Below are positions 1-8,588 of a stretch of DNA of 64,000 nucleotides, piece by piece. A program made the translations under genes and the position numbers. Source of the DNA: Polynucleobacter sp. JS-Polo-80-F4 (lineage in GTDB: Bacteria; Pseudomonadota; Gammaproteobacteria; Burkholderiales; Burkholderiaceae). The stretch is taken from assembly GCF_018881965.1 (NCBI RefSeq), contig NZ_JACVPI010000001.1, positions 1,122,018 through 1,186,017 of the forward strand. Direction: 5' to 3'. The notes under the pieces are model-generated. The model searched no databases. It was not told the origin of the DNA and saw nothing but the letters and a program-made list of their open reading frames with translations. Numbering within the stretch: position 1 is the first letter of the stretch; each line of letters opens with the position of its first letter.

Positions 1-16
1 GCGAAGAGATATTTCT

Positions 17-649
17 ATGACTAAAATTAAGTGCATCATTTTCGATATGGATGGCGTCTTAATAGATGCTACGGATTGGCACTATGAGGCACTGAATAAA
101 GCGCTAGCTATTTTTGGGTTTCAAATTTCAAGGCATGATCACTTGGTAACTTACGACGGTTTGCCTACGAAGAAAAAACTAGAAATTCTCAGCTCGCATT
201 CGCAATTGCCAAAGCAATTGCATAGTTTTATTAATGACCTGAAGCAAGTCTTTACAATGGATATTACGATGACAAAATGTGCCCCTACATTTTGTCATGA
301 GTATGCTATTTCAAGGTTAAAGAGGGATGCGTATCGGATGGCGGTTTGCTCAAACTCGATTCGAGATACCATTACCTCGATGCTATCTAAAGCAGCCTTA
401 ATTGATTACTTTGATTTTTATTTATCAAATCAAGATGTAGGTAAATCCAAACCCGACCCTGAAATCTATTTAAAAGCAATCGAACGTTTTGGGGTTCTTC
501 CAAGTGAATGTTTGGTCTTGGAAGATAACGAAAATGGTATTCGAGCTGCTACTGATGCTGGAGCTCATGTGATGCAGATTGATCAAGTAACCGATGTGAA
601 TTACGCCAATATTGTGGAATATATTCAAAAGATTGAGGCAGCCTCATGA
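17..649 (+). CDS. HAD-superfamily phosphatase (beta-phosphoglucomutase-like)
   Basis: A 210-residue HAD-fold hydrolase of the phosphoglucomutase/phosphatase subfamily, probably acting on a small phosphorylated sugar or sugar precursor in the cytoplasm. The nucleophile motif DMDG lies at residues 10-13 (Asp10 and Asp12). An alpha-helical cap follows, then CSNS (motif II), KSKPDP (motif III lysine) and LEDNENG (motif IV metal ligands), so all four catalytic motifs are present. The length is normal for the family. Its stop overlaps the next start by 4 nt, placing it in one operon with two nucleotidyltransferases and a cupin. That context suggests it dephosphorylates an intermediate that is then nucleotide-activated. 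The substrate cannot be read from sequence. Confidence 0.9.
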   Translation: MTKIKCIIFDMDGVLIDATDWHYEALNKALAIFGFQISRHDHLVTYDGLPTKKKLEILSSHSQLPKQLHSFINDLKQVFTMDITMTKCAPTFCHEYAISRLKRDAYRMAVCSNSIRDTITSMLSKAALIDYFDFYLSNQDVGKSKPDPEIYLKAIERFGVLPSECLVLEDNENGIRAATDAGAHVMQIDQVTDVNYANIVEYIQKIEAAS

Positions 650-1374
650 TCAATGTACTCATTCCACTCAGCGGTGGCTCCAAGTTCTTTGATGCTGAAG
701 AGTATTTCTATCCAAAAATGCTGATTGAAATCATGGGTAAGCCCATGATTCAGCATGCTATTGAAAATCTTCAGGCAATGCAGCAAGATTTGCAGTTCAT
801 TTTTGTTGTTAAAAAAAGTGACTGTATCAAATTTCATTTAGACGACACTCTACGTCTTTTGACCGATGGGAAGTGCAGGATTATTGTTCTTGATGAAGAG
901 ACTAAGGGTGCCGCCTGTAGTGCGCTTATGGCAGTAGATGCAATCAATAACGAACACCCTTTAGTGATCGCCAACTTTGATCAAGTGATTGATTGCAGTC
1001 TTTCTGAGTTATATGATCAATTTCATGGTTCGGGAAGTGATGCAGGGTGCTTAGTTTTTAGTACCACTCATCCACGATGGTCATTTGTCTTGCTAGGCGA
1101 GAATGACTATGTTCTAGAGACTGCAGAAAAGAGGCCTTTGAGCCGAAATGCGATTGCCGGCTTTTATTACTACAAGCAAGGCAAAGATTTTGTTGGAGCC
1201 GCCAAGTCTATGATTTTGAAATCTTGTTCTAATGCGGATATTTTCTATATCTCCACAACTTTTAATGAATTGATTCTACAAAACAAGAGCATCAAGGCTT
1301 TACGCATCCCAAACGATAGATATCATAGCTTCTATACACCTCAAAAAATTGAAGAGTACGAGAAGGGTTTATGA
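646..1374 (+). CDS. Nucleotidyltransferase-like protein with degenerate signature loop
   Basis: A 242-residue protein of the NTP-transferase (sugar nucleotidylyltransferase) fold. It keeps the KMLIEIMGKPMI segment near residue 30 and the metal-binding-type IANFDQVID segment near residue 105. The N-terminal loop, which should read GxGxR, is altered to LSGGSKFF. The protein aligns along its length with the gene at 1697-2425, which has exactly the same length and keeps a normal loop. The two therefore look like a tandem duplication split by a small cupin gene. It may be a divergent transferase, or a non-catalytic partner of its paralogue. It overlaps both neighbours by 4 nt. Confidence 0.8.
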   Translation: MINVLIPLSGGSKFFDAEEYFYPKMLIEIMGKPMIQHAIENLQAMQQDLQFIFVVKKSDCIKFHLDDTLRLLTDGKCRIIVLDEETKGAACSALMAVDAINNEHPLVIANFDQVIDCSLSELYDQFHGSGSDAGCLVFSTTHPRWSFVLLGENDYVLETAEKRPLSRNAIAGFYYYKQGKDFVGAAKSMILKSCSNADIFYISTTFNELILQNKSIKALRIPNDRYHSFYTPQKIEEYEKGL

Positions 1375-1700
1375 AAAAGTATCAACTAAATGATATGACT
1401 AAGGGGTGGTTTGTAGGTGACTTCTCCCCAACTATTATTAAAACTCAAGAGGTTGAGGTGGGTGTTAAGCAGTATCGCAAGAACGAATATGAAGAAACGC
1501 ACCACCATAAAATTGCCACTGAAATTACGGTAATTGTCTCTGGAAAAGTTCGTATGAATGGAGAGCTTTATGGTGTCGGCGATATCATCGTCATTGAGCC
1601 AGGAGAGGCTACTGACTTTGAAGTTTTGGAAGATGCCACTACGGTGGTTGTGAAATATCCCGGTGCACAAAATGATAAATATATGGGTGAAGCAAGTTGA
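1371..1700 (+). CDS. Small cupin-domain protein
   Basis: A 109-residue single-domain cupin. The metal-binding first motif is visible as THHHK followed by a glutamate near residues 44-52. The second half contains the SGKVRMNG and VGDIIVIEPG strands typical of the double-stranded beta-barrel. Such small cupins in polysaccharide loci often act as isomerases or epimerases, or bind a sugar ligand, but no specific reaction can be assigned. The start overlaps the previous stop (ATGA) and the stop overlaps the next start, so it is translationally coupled between two paralogous nucleotidyltransferases. Confidence 0.85.
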   Translation: MKKYQLNDMTKGWFVGDFSPTIIKTQEVEVGVKQYRKNEYEETHHHKIATEITVIVSGKVRMNGELYGVGDIIVIEPGEATDFEVLEDATTVVVKYPGAQNDKYMGEAS

Positions 1701-2425
1701 ATATTGTGATTCCAATGGCAGGACTAGGTTCTCGCTTTGCTAGCGCTGGATATAAGGTGCCAAAGCCACTTATTGACGTTGCTGGCAAGCCAATGATTGT
1801 TCATGTGATGGAGAATTTGTATCAACCTGGGGCTAAATTTACACTGCTTGCTCGAAAAGAACATATTGAAAGCAATTTAGAGTTAGTCACCCAGATACAA
1901 TTACAATTTAATGCTGTATTTGTTCCCATCGACATGCTAACCGAAGGAACAGCCTGCACTGTTCTATTTGCTAGGTCATATCTCGCTCCTGGCGAGGAAG
2001 TGGTGATTGCCAACTCAGACCAAATTATTGATGAGTGCTTTACTCAGTTTTTGGCGGATGCTAAGGTAAGGGATCTTGATGGGTCTATTTTGACTTTTAT
2101 TGATGCAGAATTAAACCCTAAATGGTCTTTTGCAAAAATTGACGCTGAGGGTTTGGTTATTGAAGTGCAAGAAAAAAAAGCGATCTCAGAATTTGCCACT
2201 GTGGGTATTTATTACTTCAAGCGCGCTGATGAGCTAGTTGATGGCATTATTCAGATGATCATTGAGAACGATCGCGTTAATAATGAATTCTATACATGCC
2301 CCATCTACAACTATCTTATTCGTCTGGGCAAAAAGGTAGGAATTTTTAACATAGAACAATCCCAAATGCATGGAATTGGCACTCCAGAAGACTTAAACAC
2401 CTATCTAAAGTTAATTCAGAAGTAA
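1697..2425 (+). CDS. Sugar-phosphate nucleotidyltransferase
   Basis: A 242-residue NTP-transferase, expected to join a sugar 1-phosphate (or a similar phosphate) to an NTP in the cytoplasm. The signature loop AGLGSRF is intact at the N-terminus, followed by PKPLIDVAGKPMI with the substrate lysine. IANSDQIID probably supplies a metal-binding aspartate. It starts with TTG inside the previous gene's stop region (TTGA overlap), and no in-frame ATG gives a complete signature loop. It is paralogous to the gene at 646-1374. With the HAD phosphatase and cupin it forms a four-gene cassette that probably makes one activated precursor. The nucleotide and sugar are unknown. Confidence 0.88.
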   Translation: MNIVIPMAGLGSRFASAGYKVPKPLIDVAGKPMIVHVMENLYQPGAKFTLLARKEHIESNLELVTQIQLQFNAVFVPIDMLTEGTACTVLFARSYLAPGEEVVIANSDQIIDECFTQFLADAKVRDLDGSILTFIDAELNPKWSFAKIDAEGLVIEVQEKKAISEFATVGIYYFKRADELVDGIIQMIIENDRVNNEFYTCPIYNYLIRLGKKVGIFNIEQSQMHGIGTPEDLNTYLKLIQK

Positions 2426-2433
2426 TATCCCCT

Positions 2434-3204
2434 ATGGGCGCTGTTTCATCCTTCCTTAAGCCGCTTAAAGAATATATTAAATATCGTCTACGGTGGCGAT
2501 ATCTATGGAAAGAATGGTTCTTGGGGCGGCATGCTTGTCTTGGTTATGATGTTCTTAAGCATTTTGATAATTTACCTACAGAGGTTAACTTTCAAAAAGG
2601 CCGGGTAGATCTCTTATTGAGTTATTGGGGTGATAGATCACTTTTGCCAAAAAGTAGCCTTATAGCTAGATTTATGGCAAGAAAAGATGTGTTGCCACTC
2701 ATTCGTCAGCTTGAATTTTTTGACTGCCTACCTAGGCGTGCCCCAAAATTTATCTTTATGGATTCTTTTGCCGAGCTAACAGATCAACTATTTTTCAATA
2801 AGTTAGATAAATGGCAATTTTGTTGTGGGTATAGTGATCTGGCACATTCTGAAGTGTTTTCTGAGCAATATGAATGTTCGGGGCATATGCCATCTGGAAG
2901 GTTGAAGTCCGCATACACTTCCTTATTTGACTTATTTGAACGTCGCTGGGGTAAAGTACCAATTTATTTTTTGCACTTTCCAATTGCATTGGAAACCCGG
3001 CCAATCTATATTGAGCGCTATCATGCGATAGCCCTGGCAATTCAAGAAATTTCCAAGACCAGATCTAATGTATTCTCAGTCGAAGTTGATGGTTCTAAGG
3101 TGCACTGGCCAAGTGATGCACCTGAAAATATTAGATCGTTTCCTTATCACTATGAAGGGAAAACCTATCTCATGTTTAAGGAAAATATTGGAAGAATTCT
3201 TTAG
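2434..3204 (+). CDS. Unrecognised protein of the polysaccharide locus
   Basis: A 256-residue protein that I do not recognise. It is rich in aromatic and basic residues, has no signal peptide and no clear membrane segment. The N-terminal 40 residues are strongly basic (KEYIKYRLRWRYLWKEW), which could suit attachment to the membrane surface. It contains a segment PKFIFMDSFAELTDQLF near residue 105. It follows the nucleotidyltransferase by 8 nt and ends 5 nt before a convergent gene, so it is the last member of the first forward operon. A role in transferring or modifying the precursor made upstream is plausible from position only. Confidence 0.75.
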   Translation: MGAVSSFLKPLKEYIKYRLRWRYLWKEWFLGRHACLGYDVLKHFDNLPTEVNFQKGRVDLLLSYWGDRSLLPKSSLIARFMARKDVLPLIRQLEFFDCLPRRAPKFIFMDSFAELTDQLFFNKLDKWQFCCGYSDLAHSEVFSEQYECSGHMPSGRLKSAYTSLFDLFERRWGKVPIYFLHFPIALETRPIYIERYHAIALAIQEISKTRSNVFSVEVDGSKVHWPSDAPENIRSFPYHYEGKTYLMFKENIGRIL

Positions 3205-3209
3205 GCACT

Positions 3210-3917
3210 TTATTTTTTAAAACAAAAGCAGCCACAGCCATAGATTTGTCCAATAGCATCCTGAGGGCTAGAACTCTCAATATATTGCCCAGCATCATTA
3301 ATATAAGAAAAATTGACCAGTTGCAGGCCGGCAAAGTAATTCAAAATTTGCTCATATGTATAAATCCGATGAGCATTGTATTGAATAATCGATTTTTCGC
3401 CCAAAGGCACAGCAAATAATAGATGCCCATCAATCGCTAGTACGCGCTTCAATTCTTCAATGGCTTTTAGATCACCTTCAGGATCAAAGAGATCACCATA
3501 GCGCTCCAGTCCTATATGCTCAATGACGTGCATGCATGATAGTGATTCAACGGAGTTATTTTCGAAAGGCAGGTTCATTAGGTCTGCCTGGCTAGACTGA
3601 AGTCCAGATAGATTTAGCTGGGCTGGACGGTAGTCATAAAAGTGGATGGGAATAAACGCTGATACAAGCGAAACAAATCTAAGGCATGATGAAATATCTA
3701 TGTGAAGACTCGGTTTATTTTTAGCCAATATGCGGGCCGCCCAAGCAGTATGAAAAAGATAGTGCGAGTCAAAACCCGTGTTTGATGTTGCGTCATTAAG
3801 GCAGGGGTATCGATCATTCCACTCCATTGAAAATCGACTATTTTCTAAGGAATTCCGTTTAATTCTAAAATTCTTAGCAAACTTTGCTTTTCTGAAATAT
3901 TTCTTTAAAAGACCCAT
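3210..3917 (-). CDS. DUF268-family protein (methyltransferase-like)
   Basis: A 235-residue protein whose second half resembles DUF268 proteins, a family related to Rossmann-fold methyltransferases and found in polysaccharide loci. Visible landmarks are FDSHYLFHTAWAARIL, the post-I-like LHIDISS strand, and SCMHVIEHIGLERYGD, which matches the motif IV region of SAM-dependent methyltransferases (HVIEH). The usual glycine-rich motif I is weak (DISSCLRFVS), so methyl transfer is uncertain. The gene is on the reverse strand behind a WavE-like gene with a 19-nt gap, a two-gene island inside an otherwise forward locus. Confidence 0.8.
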   Translation of the reverse strand: MGLLKKYFRKAKFAKNFRIKRNSLENSRFSMEWNDRYPCLNDATSNTGFDSHYLFHTAWAARILAKNKPSLHIDISSCLRFVSLVSAFIPIHFYDYRPAQLNLSGLQSSQADLMNLPFENNSVESLSCMHVIEHIGLERYGDLFDPEGDLKAIEELKRVLAIDGHLLFAVPLGEKSIIQYNAHRIYTYEQILNYFAGLQLVNFSYINDAGQYIESSSPQDAIGQIYGCGCFCFKK

Positions 3918-3936
3918 CTAAATCTACCTTCTTAAA

Positions 3937-4848
3937 TTAGAGTGATACATTAGAAAATGAATCGAGCCAAATTTTTTCCTGGCATTTAAGTTCATTTTGA
4001 ATTTTATAGTTTGAAATTTTTTTCTTCAGCTTTGAGAGTGGCCCGCTCGATTGATACCCGCAAGGATAAATACGAGCATTATGTTGTTGCCAATTTTTCT
4101 CGGTCCACCATGGATGCTCCCATGCCTGTCCGATGCTCCTGAATCCTGATTGAGGGCCAAACCACAGAATCCCAAGGCGGCGATGATCTATCAGCCTAAA
4201 GTAGTTTTCTGCCACCAGCTTATGACGTAGAGCTTGATTACATGTCTCAACTAACTTCGATCTATAAAGTGCATATAGCTCTGCTTCAGCACAATATAGG
4301 TCTGCTAGTGCCGGTGAGTTTAAATATTGAGGGTTAAGTATGCCGGCGTCATATGCTGACATATTGAAGTTTTGAGTGTAATCAAAATCATCATCACCCC
4401 ACAGTTTTTCCATCTCTTCCATGTGTCCAAATGAGAATAGATCTGGCATGGTTGAAAAAGTATCGGGGGTGATTGAGATATTTCGAAATGCTGGAACAAC
4501 AATCCTGGATTTAGTCCCCTTAGGTGAAGAGAATTGAGCCCAATCCAATAATTGCGCAATACTTATCTGGGTCGGCAGCATATCTGTACGCCACTTGAGA
4601 ACATAGTCGCATCCGGCAGCTTTTGCTGCCTCTAGACCTCTTGCTGTGGAGAAGCGCTGATAATTTCGGTTGGTAAAGCCTGGAGCCGCTGGCTTTGGGC
4701 TTCTAATGAGATCAAAATTACCTTTTGGAGTTTCCTGACCGTCATCCCATGTGGATAAGACTGTATAGTCAAAGAGCTGTGGGAGCAAATCAAGAATAAG
4801 GCTACTGCCTCTGCGAATGTCGCCCTGAATGATGCAGCCAACTTTCAT
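3937..4848 (-). CDS. WavE-like lipopolysaccharide synthesis protein
   Basis: A protein of about 303 residues resembling the WavE lipopolysaccharide-synthesis family, thought to be glycosyltransferases of core or surface-polysaccharide assembly. The start VGCIIQGDIRRGS and the stretch GCDYVLKWRTDM (an aspartate-containing strand at the position of a GT-A type metal site) are typical. The reading frame opens further upstream (ATG at 4923), but the ATG at 4848 is preceded by AAGGAG and gives the usual family N-terminus, so I chose it. It is transcribed away from the ligase-like gene at 5034, and the 185-nt gap between them must hold both promoters. Confidence 0.82.
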   Translation of the reverse strand: MKVGCIIQGDIRRGSSLILDLLPQLFDYTVLSTWDDGQETPKGNFDLIRSPKPAAPGFTNRNYQRFSTARGLEAAKAAGCDYVLKWRTDMLPTQISIAQLLDWAQFSSPKGTKSRIVVPAFRNISITPDTFSTMPDLFSFGHMEEMEKLWGDDDFDYTQNFNMSAYDAGILNPQYLNSPALADLYCAEAELYALYRSKLVETCNQALRHKLVAENYFRLIDHRRLGILWFGPQSGFRSIGQAWEHPWWTEKNWQQHNARIYPCGYQSSGPLSKLKKKISNYKIQNELKCQEKIWLDSFSNVSL

Positions 4849-5033
4849 TGCTAACCCATTCTCCTTACTTAATCGAAATATTCTAACATTTGCCCCATTG
4901 TGGCCATTAAGCGCATAGTCCAATTGAGCTTAAAAAAAAGGGGGTGTGGCTAGCTTCCAGTATCAAGGAGTTTAAGATCGAAAATTTAGACTATTGCGTA
5001 TTAAAATAAGCTCAATAAACAAAAGCAAAGAAT

Positions 5034-6422
5034 ATGTTCAAAAATCCCAGGCTGGCGCTAATAAATTGCTTAGGATTATCTATTGCCATTTTATGTGCTG
5101 TGTTACTAGCAATTTGGGCAATGCAGCACACTATTGCATTGCGAAATATCCTTTTGAGTCTAGGGTGCCTACTATCAATTGCCTATATTTACCTGACGCA
5201 CAGAATCGCACCACTTTCAATTGAGTGGCGCAATATCACCCCACTATTTTTTATCGGCTGCCTCTTTATCTGGGTTCTGATACATTATTTTTTATTTTCT
5301 CAAGATGAGCAATTACAGCTAAAAGAGCTTAAGTCTATTTGGTTTAGGGGTTTGGAGGCGTCGCTTTTGGGATGGGCATGCGGCTTAGTGATTGCTCAAA
5401 AGCCTTCTAGAATTAACTTGCTAGGTTATGGACTTATTGGAGGTTTTGTAATCCTTTATTTTCAATACCTCCCAAGGGTATGGGCTAGTCACCAATTATT
5501 TCACCCCGATTATTTAAATTATGTTTTTTATGGAAAAATTAATGGGGTGCTAATTGGTACCCTTTTAATTGCGGGTGCAGGTGGCCGACTGATCGATCTT
5601 CTATCTAGTGGGTCTGGCAGCCAAAGGGGGGGTGCCATAAATGTAGCACTGACTATATTTGCTATTGCACTCCCTTTATATGCCTACGTCTATATATTTG
5701 ACGCTAAAAATGGTATTGGTTTGGCAATTATTCTCGCTATTGCTTGGGGATTATGGGGGGTAAAACGATTTTTGGGGTCTAAATCCCACGAAGAAACTTG
5801 GAAGAGTAAATTAATTTTGATTGCTGCGATTCTGCTGCTTTTGGTTCTGATTGCAGGATTTGGAAGGCTTCAACTTAAGCAAAATCCAAGTTGGCAATAC
5901 CTTATGGAGGATGTTCGGGAAAGCGTTCAGATTGATAAATATCCTCAATGGAAAAGCCCCTCCACCTTAGGTTATCCAACCCTTCCGTCTGGAAGAGTTA
6001 TCACCCCAAATGTGTTTGAAAGGGTTTCTTGGGCAACGGCTGGGCTGATATTGATTCCCTCCAATCCTTGGGGTAATGGCATCCTCCAGTATCCACTTGA
6101 ACGCACGCTAACCAAGGCGTATCCAAATCTTCCACCAAATTCATTGCCGAGATCAACTCACAGTGGATGGATAGATATTGCCTTGTCATTTGGTTTTCCT
6201 GCTCTGATATGCATTTGGGGGGCTTTAGCATCTATTTTGTACGGGTCAATAAGATGTTTGACGTCCACTAGAGGGGTGCTAATTAGTCTGGTAATGGCAA
6301 TTATTTGCCTATATACGTTTGGGGAGCTAAGCAATCATCATGCAGTGGAGATACTGCTTTTTACCATGGCATTACTTGCAGCCCTAAATCTTCGTCCAAA
6401 ACCGTATATTAGAGGCAATTAG
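5034..6422 (+). CDS. O-antigen ligase-like polytopic membrane protein
   Basis: A 462-residue inner-membrane protein with about ten to twelve hydrophobic segments, matching the O-antigen ligase/polymerase (Wzy_C) superfamily. A large periplasmic loop lies between roughly residues 290 and 385. It contains the sequence RSTHSGWIDIALSFGFPAL, which corresponds to the conserved histidine-containing motif just before the next transmembrane helix in WaaL-type ligases. A separate Wzy-like polymerase is present at 20285, so this one is the better candidate for the ligase that attaches polymer to lipid A core. It is divergent from the WavE-like gene. Confidence 0.82.
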   Translation: MFKNPRLALINCLGLSIAILCAVLLAIWAMQHTIALRNILLSLGCLLSIAYIYLTHRIAPLSIEWRNITPLFFIGCLFIWVLIHYFLFSQDEQLQLKELKSIWFRGLEASLLGWACGLVIAQKPSRINLLGYGLIGGFVILYFQYLPRVWASHQLFHPDYLNYVFYGKINGVLIGTLLIAGAGGRLIDLLSSGSGSQRGGAINVALTIFAIALPLYAYVYIFDAKNGIGLAIILAIAWGLWGVKRFLGSKSHEETWKSKLILIAAILLLLVLIAGFGRLQLKQNPSWQYLMEDVRESVQIDKYPQWKSPSTLGYPTLPSGRVITPNVFERVSWATAGLILIPSNPWGNGILQYPLERTLTKAYPNLPPNSLPRSTHSGWIDIALSFGFPALICIWGALASILYGSIRCLTSTRGVLISLVMAIICLYTFGELSNHHAVEILLFTMALLAALNLRPKPYIRGN

Positions 6423-6546
6423 CAGAAATAAGCAATTCAACGCAGTTATAATTAGTAATAAATTCTAGATAAGCTTTAATTGAGGGTAATACTTATAGCT
6501 TCTAGTTGTTACTACTAAATTCAAACAACTTTCATTTCAGTATAAA

Positions 6547-7743
6547 TTGAGTAATCAGATGATGCCTGACGGCTTAAATCAAGGTGCCGAGGAAATTTCT
6601 CTTCGAGATATTGTCAACTTCCTGATCGAATCTTGGAAAAAGCTGGCTATTGCAGCCATGATTGGGGCGTTATTGGGCCTGGGTGGCTGGTTACTATTGG
6701 GCAGCTATTCTGCCGAATACATCCTCCTCAATAACACCAGTACCAACACCAACACCAGCACCAACACATACGGACTCGATCTATTATCCTGGAAGGCAAT
6801 TCAAAAAAGCCTGCCTAATTTAGCTGCTCAAATATTGGAGGAGGGCAAGGTACCCGAGGGTCAGACTGACCTATACCGAGATTTTTCTAGTGATCAATGG
6901 TGGCAGAAAAATGCAATACCGACTTATGCTCTTTCGAAGGCCGACACCAAGGACCTAGCGGGTATAAGCAAAGAATTTGATGGTGCTAGCACGACGATCT
7001 TGAGTGTTGCTGTTAGCGCTAAAGGCTCCAGCAAAGGGGGTGCAATAGATGCTGTCAGAGTGGCCGCCCAGTTCTTGCGATCTGGAGGAGCTTACCTACA
7101 GTTACGCGGTATGCTAAATTCTTATGAGGGCGAGGTCATTAGTGCTGCAGGAGAAATTCAAAGAAAAATCACGGGCACTCAAATTGAGATGGGTTATCAA
7201 CAGAAACGAGCGAAATCTTTAGAAGAGTTATATAAGCGATACCCTAGTAGCTCTTCGACCAGTCAGCAAGTGATTGATCCTAAAGAATCTGGCGCCAAGT
7301 ACCTTTCAATTACCACACAAATTATTGCGGCTAATAATGATATCAACCAGTCCAAGGAGACATTAAGTAGGATGGATGATCGCTTGGGTCAGCTCGCTTT
7401 AACCAAATTATTTCTTGATGAAGCGCTTCCTAAAATAGAAACCACCTTTGACGGCTTAGTTTTGGATAAGGAGCTTCTTGCAATTGAGGCAAAGCTACGT
7501 GACAAGATTGGTAAAGATGATCCCAAACAAAAAGAAATCTTAGATCAAATCCGCTCGCAAATTTTAATGATTCAAGCTCGGTTTACTAAGGGATTGGAGG
7601 CAAATACCGCCCCCACGAGTAGTAGTAAGAGTGGCATGATCAAAAGCTCCTTGGGCGGATTAGCTGGCGGATTTTTCTTGGTGCTTTTATTGCTCTTAGG
7701 TCAACGCCTTTGGTCTAGAGTCAAAAGTAGCAATGCTATTTGA
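6547..7743 (+). CDS. Wzz-like chain-length determinant
   Basis: A 398-residue polysaccharide co-polymerase of the Wzz type, which sets O-antigen chain length. ISLRDIVNFLIESWKK precedes the first membrane helix (about residues 35-53). A long, partly coiled periplasmic domain follows, and a second helix near residues 365-385 (LGGLAGGFFLVLLLLLG) precedes a short cytoplasmic tail. The start is either TTG at 6547 or ATG at 6559; neither has a convincing ribosome-binding site. Just after the first helix there is a run of alternating Thr and Asn/Ser encoded by an imperfect 6-nt repeat. The spacing to the ligase-like gene (124 nt) suggests its own promoter. Confidence 0.85.
   Translation: MSNQMMPDGLNQGAEEISLRDIVNFLIESWKKLAIAAMIGALLGLGGWLLLGSYSAEYILLNNTSTNTNTSTNTYGLDLLSWKAIQKSLPNLAAQILEEGKVPEGQTDLYRDFSSDQWWQKNAIPTYALSKADTKDLAGISKEFDGASTTILSVAVSAKGSSKGGAIDAVRVAAQFLRSGGAYLQLRGMLNSYEGEVISAAGEIQRKITGTQIEMGYQQKRAKSLEELYKRYPSSSSTSQQVIDPKESGAKYLSITTQIIAANNDINQSKETLSRMDDRLGQLALTKLFLDEALPKIETTFDGLVLDKELLAIEAKLRDKIGKDDPKQKEILDQIRSQILMIQARFTKGLEANTAPTSSSKSGMIKSSLGGLAGGFFLVLLLLLGQRLWSRVKSSNAI
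6736..6768 (+). repeat. Imperfect 6-nt tandem repeat inside wzz-like gene
   Basis: Eleven codons alternate ACC/ACA (Thr) with AAC or AGY (Asn/Ser), giving about five and a half copies of an ACC-ARY hexamer. Because the unit is a multiple of three, gain or loss of copies keeps the reading frame and only changes the length of the periplasmic linker after the first membrane helix. Confidence 0.8.
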
Positions 7744-7830
7744 TAATTAAGGTGCATTTGAACTAACTAGAGCGGATATTATCGGGCTTGAGTAGATTAA
7801 GAATTAACTTTTTTAAAGTGAAATTTCCAA

Positions 7831-8582
7831 ATGGAAAATAAAATAAGTAAAAAGATTGAACAGTTTGCTGCGAACATTTATCTTGAGGATAAGACCGGTG
7901 AAAATTTCATAGAAAACATTATTCATGCTGAGAACCTACCTCGGCTACTGAGTAGGGTAAAAGAACATAAAATCGACGAACCGGTTTTGGAGATGGGTTT
8001 TGGTGAGGGCACAATTACCGAGCCCTTGGTTAAGGCTGGCTATAAAGTTGAAATTATAGAGGGCTCCTCCAAATTATGTGAGGATGCCGTTAAGCGTTTT
8101 GACACAAAGCTTGCTGCCGTTCATTGCTCATATTTCGAAAATTTCTCCCCTGTTAATTTATATGAAACAGTGTTGGCTTTGCATGTTCTCGAACATGTTG
8201 ATAATCTAGATGAGGTCTGTAAGTGTATCTTTAGTTGGCTTAAGCCAGGCGCATTTGCATAGCCGTTGTCCCTAACGCAGAGTCTTTGCATCGGCAATTA
8301 TCTGTGATGATGGGGATCCAGGAAAAGCTAGACACGCTTTCTGGGCGAGATTTAATCGTTGGGCATCAAAGGGTCTTGACCCTTAACCAATTGACAGCTT
8401 ATTTTCGGAATGCAGGTTTTGAGATTAAAGACGAGTTTGGATATTTTTTAAAGACCGTTCCTAATAGCATGATGACTGAATGGTCTCCTGAGTTGATTAA
8501 AGCCTTAACTAATATTTCTAATGTGTTGCCCCCAAATTTAATGGCAAATATTGGAGTAGTGGTAAGGCGCCCTGAAATCTAA
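7831..8582 (+). pseudogene. SAM-dependent methyltransferase broken by a one-base deletion
   Basis: A class I SAM-dependent methyltransferase split over two frames. The first part (7831-8262) has motif I as LEMGFGEG, the acidic motif II and the motif IV region HVLEHVDNL, and stops early after LKPGAFA. The second frame, entered just upstream of 8262, supplies the expected continuation AVVPNAESLHRQLS and runs to 8582 with the C-terminal domain. Adding one T to the TTT run at 8254-8256 would restore a continuous protein of about 250 residues. Its place directly before the acyl module suggests it methylated a sugar or acyl group. It is inactive as sequenced unless the deletion is a sequencing error. 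Confidence 0.85.
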
Positions 8583-8588
8583 ATAGGA

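Noticed and set aside
4849-4923. 25-residue extension of the WavE-like protein
   Set aside because: It has no family similarity, and the downstream ATG at 4848 has an AAGGAG site.
8245-8265. Programmed -1 frameshifting to express the split methyltransferase
   Set aside because: No X-XXY-YYZ slippery heptamer or downstream stem-loop is evident at the junction, and a single missing T in a T run explains the break more simply.
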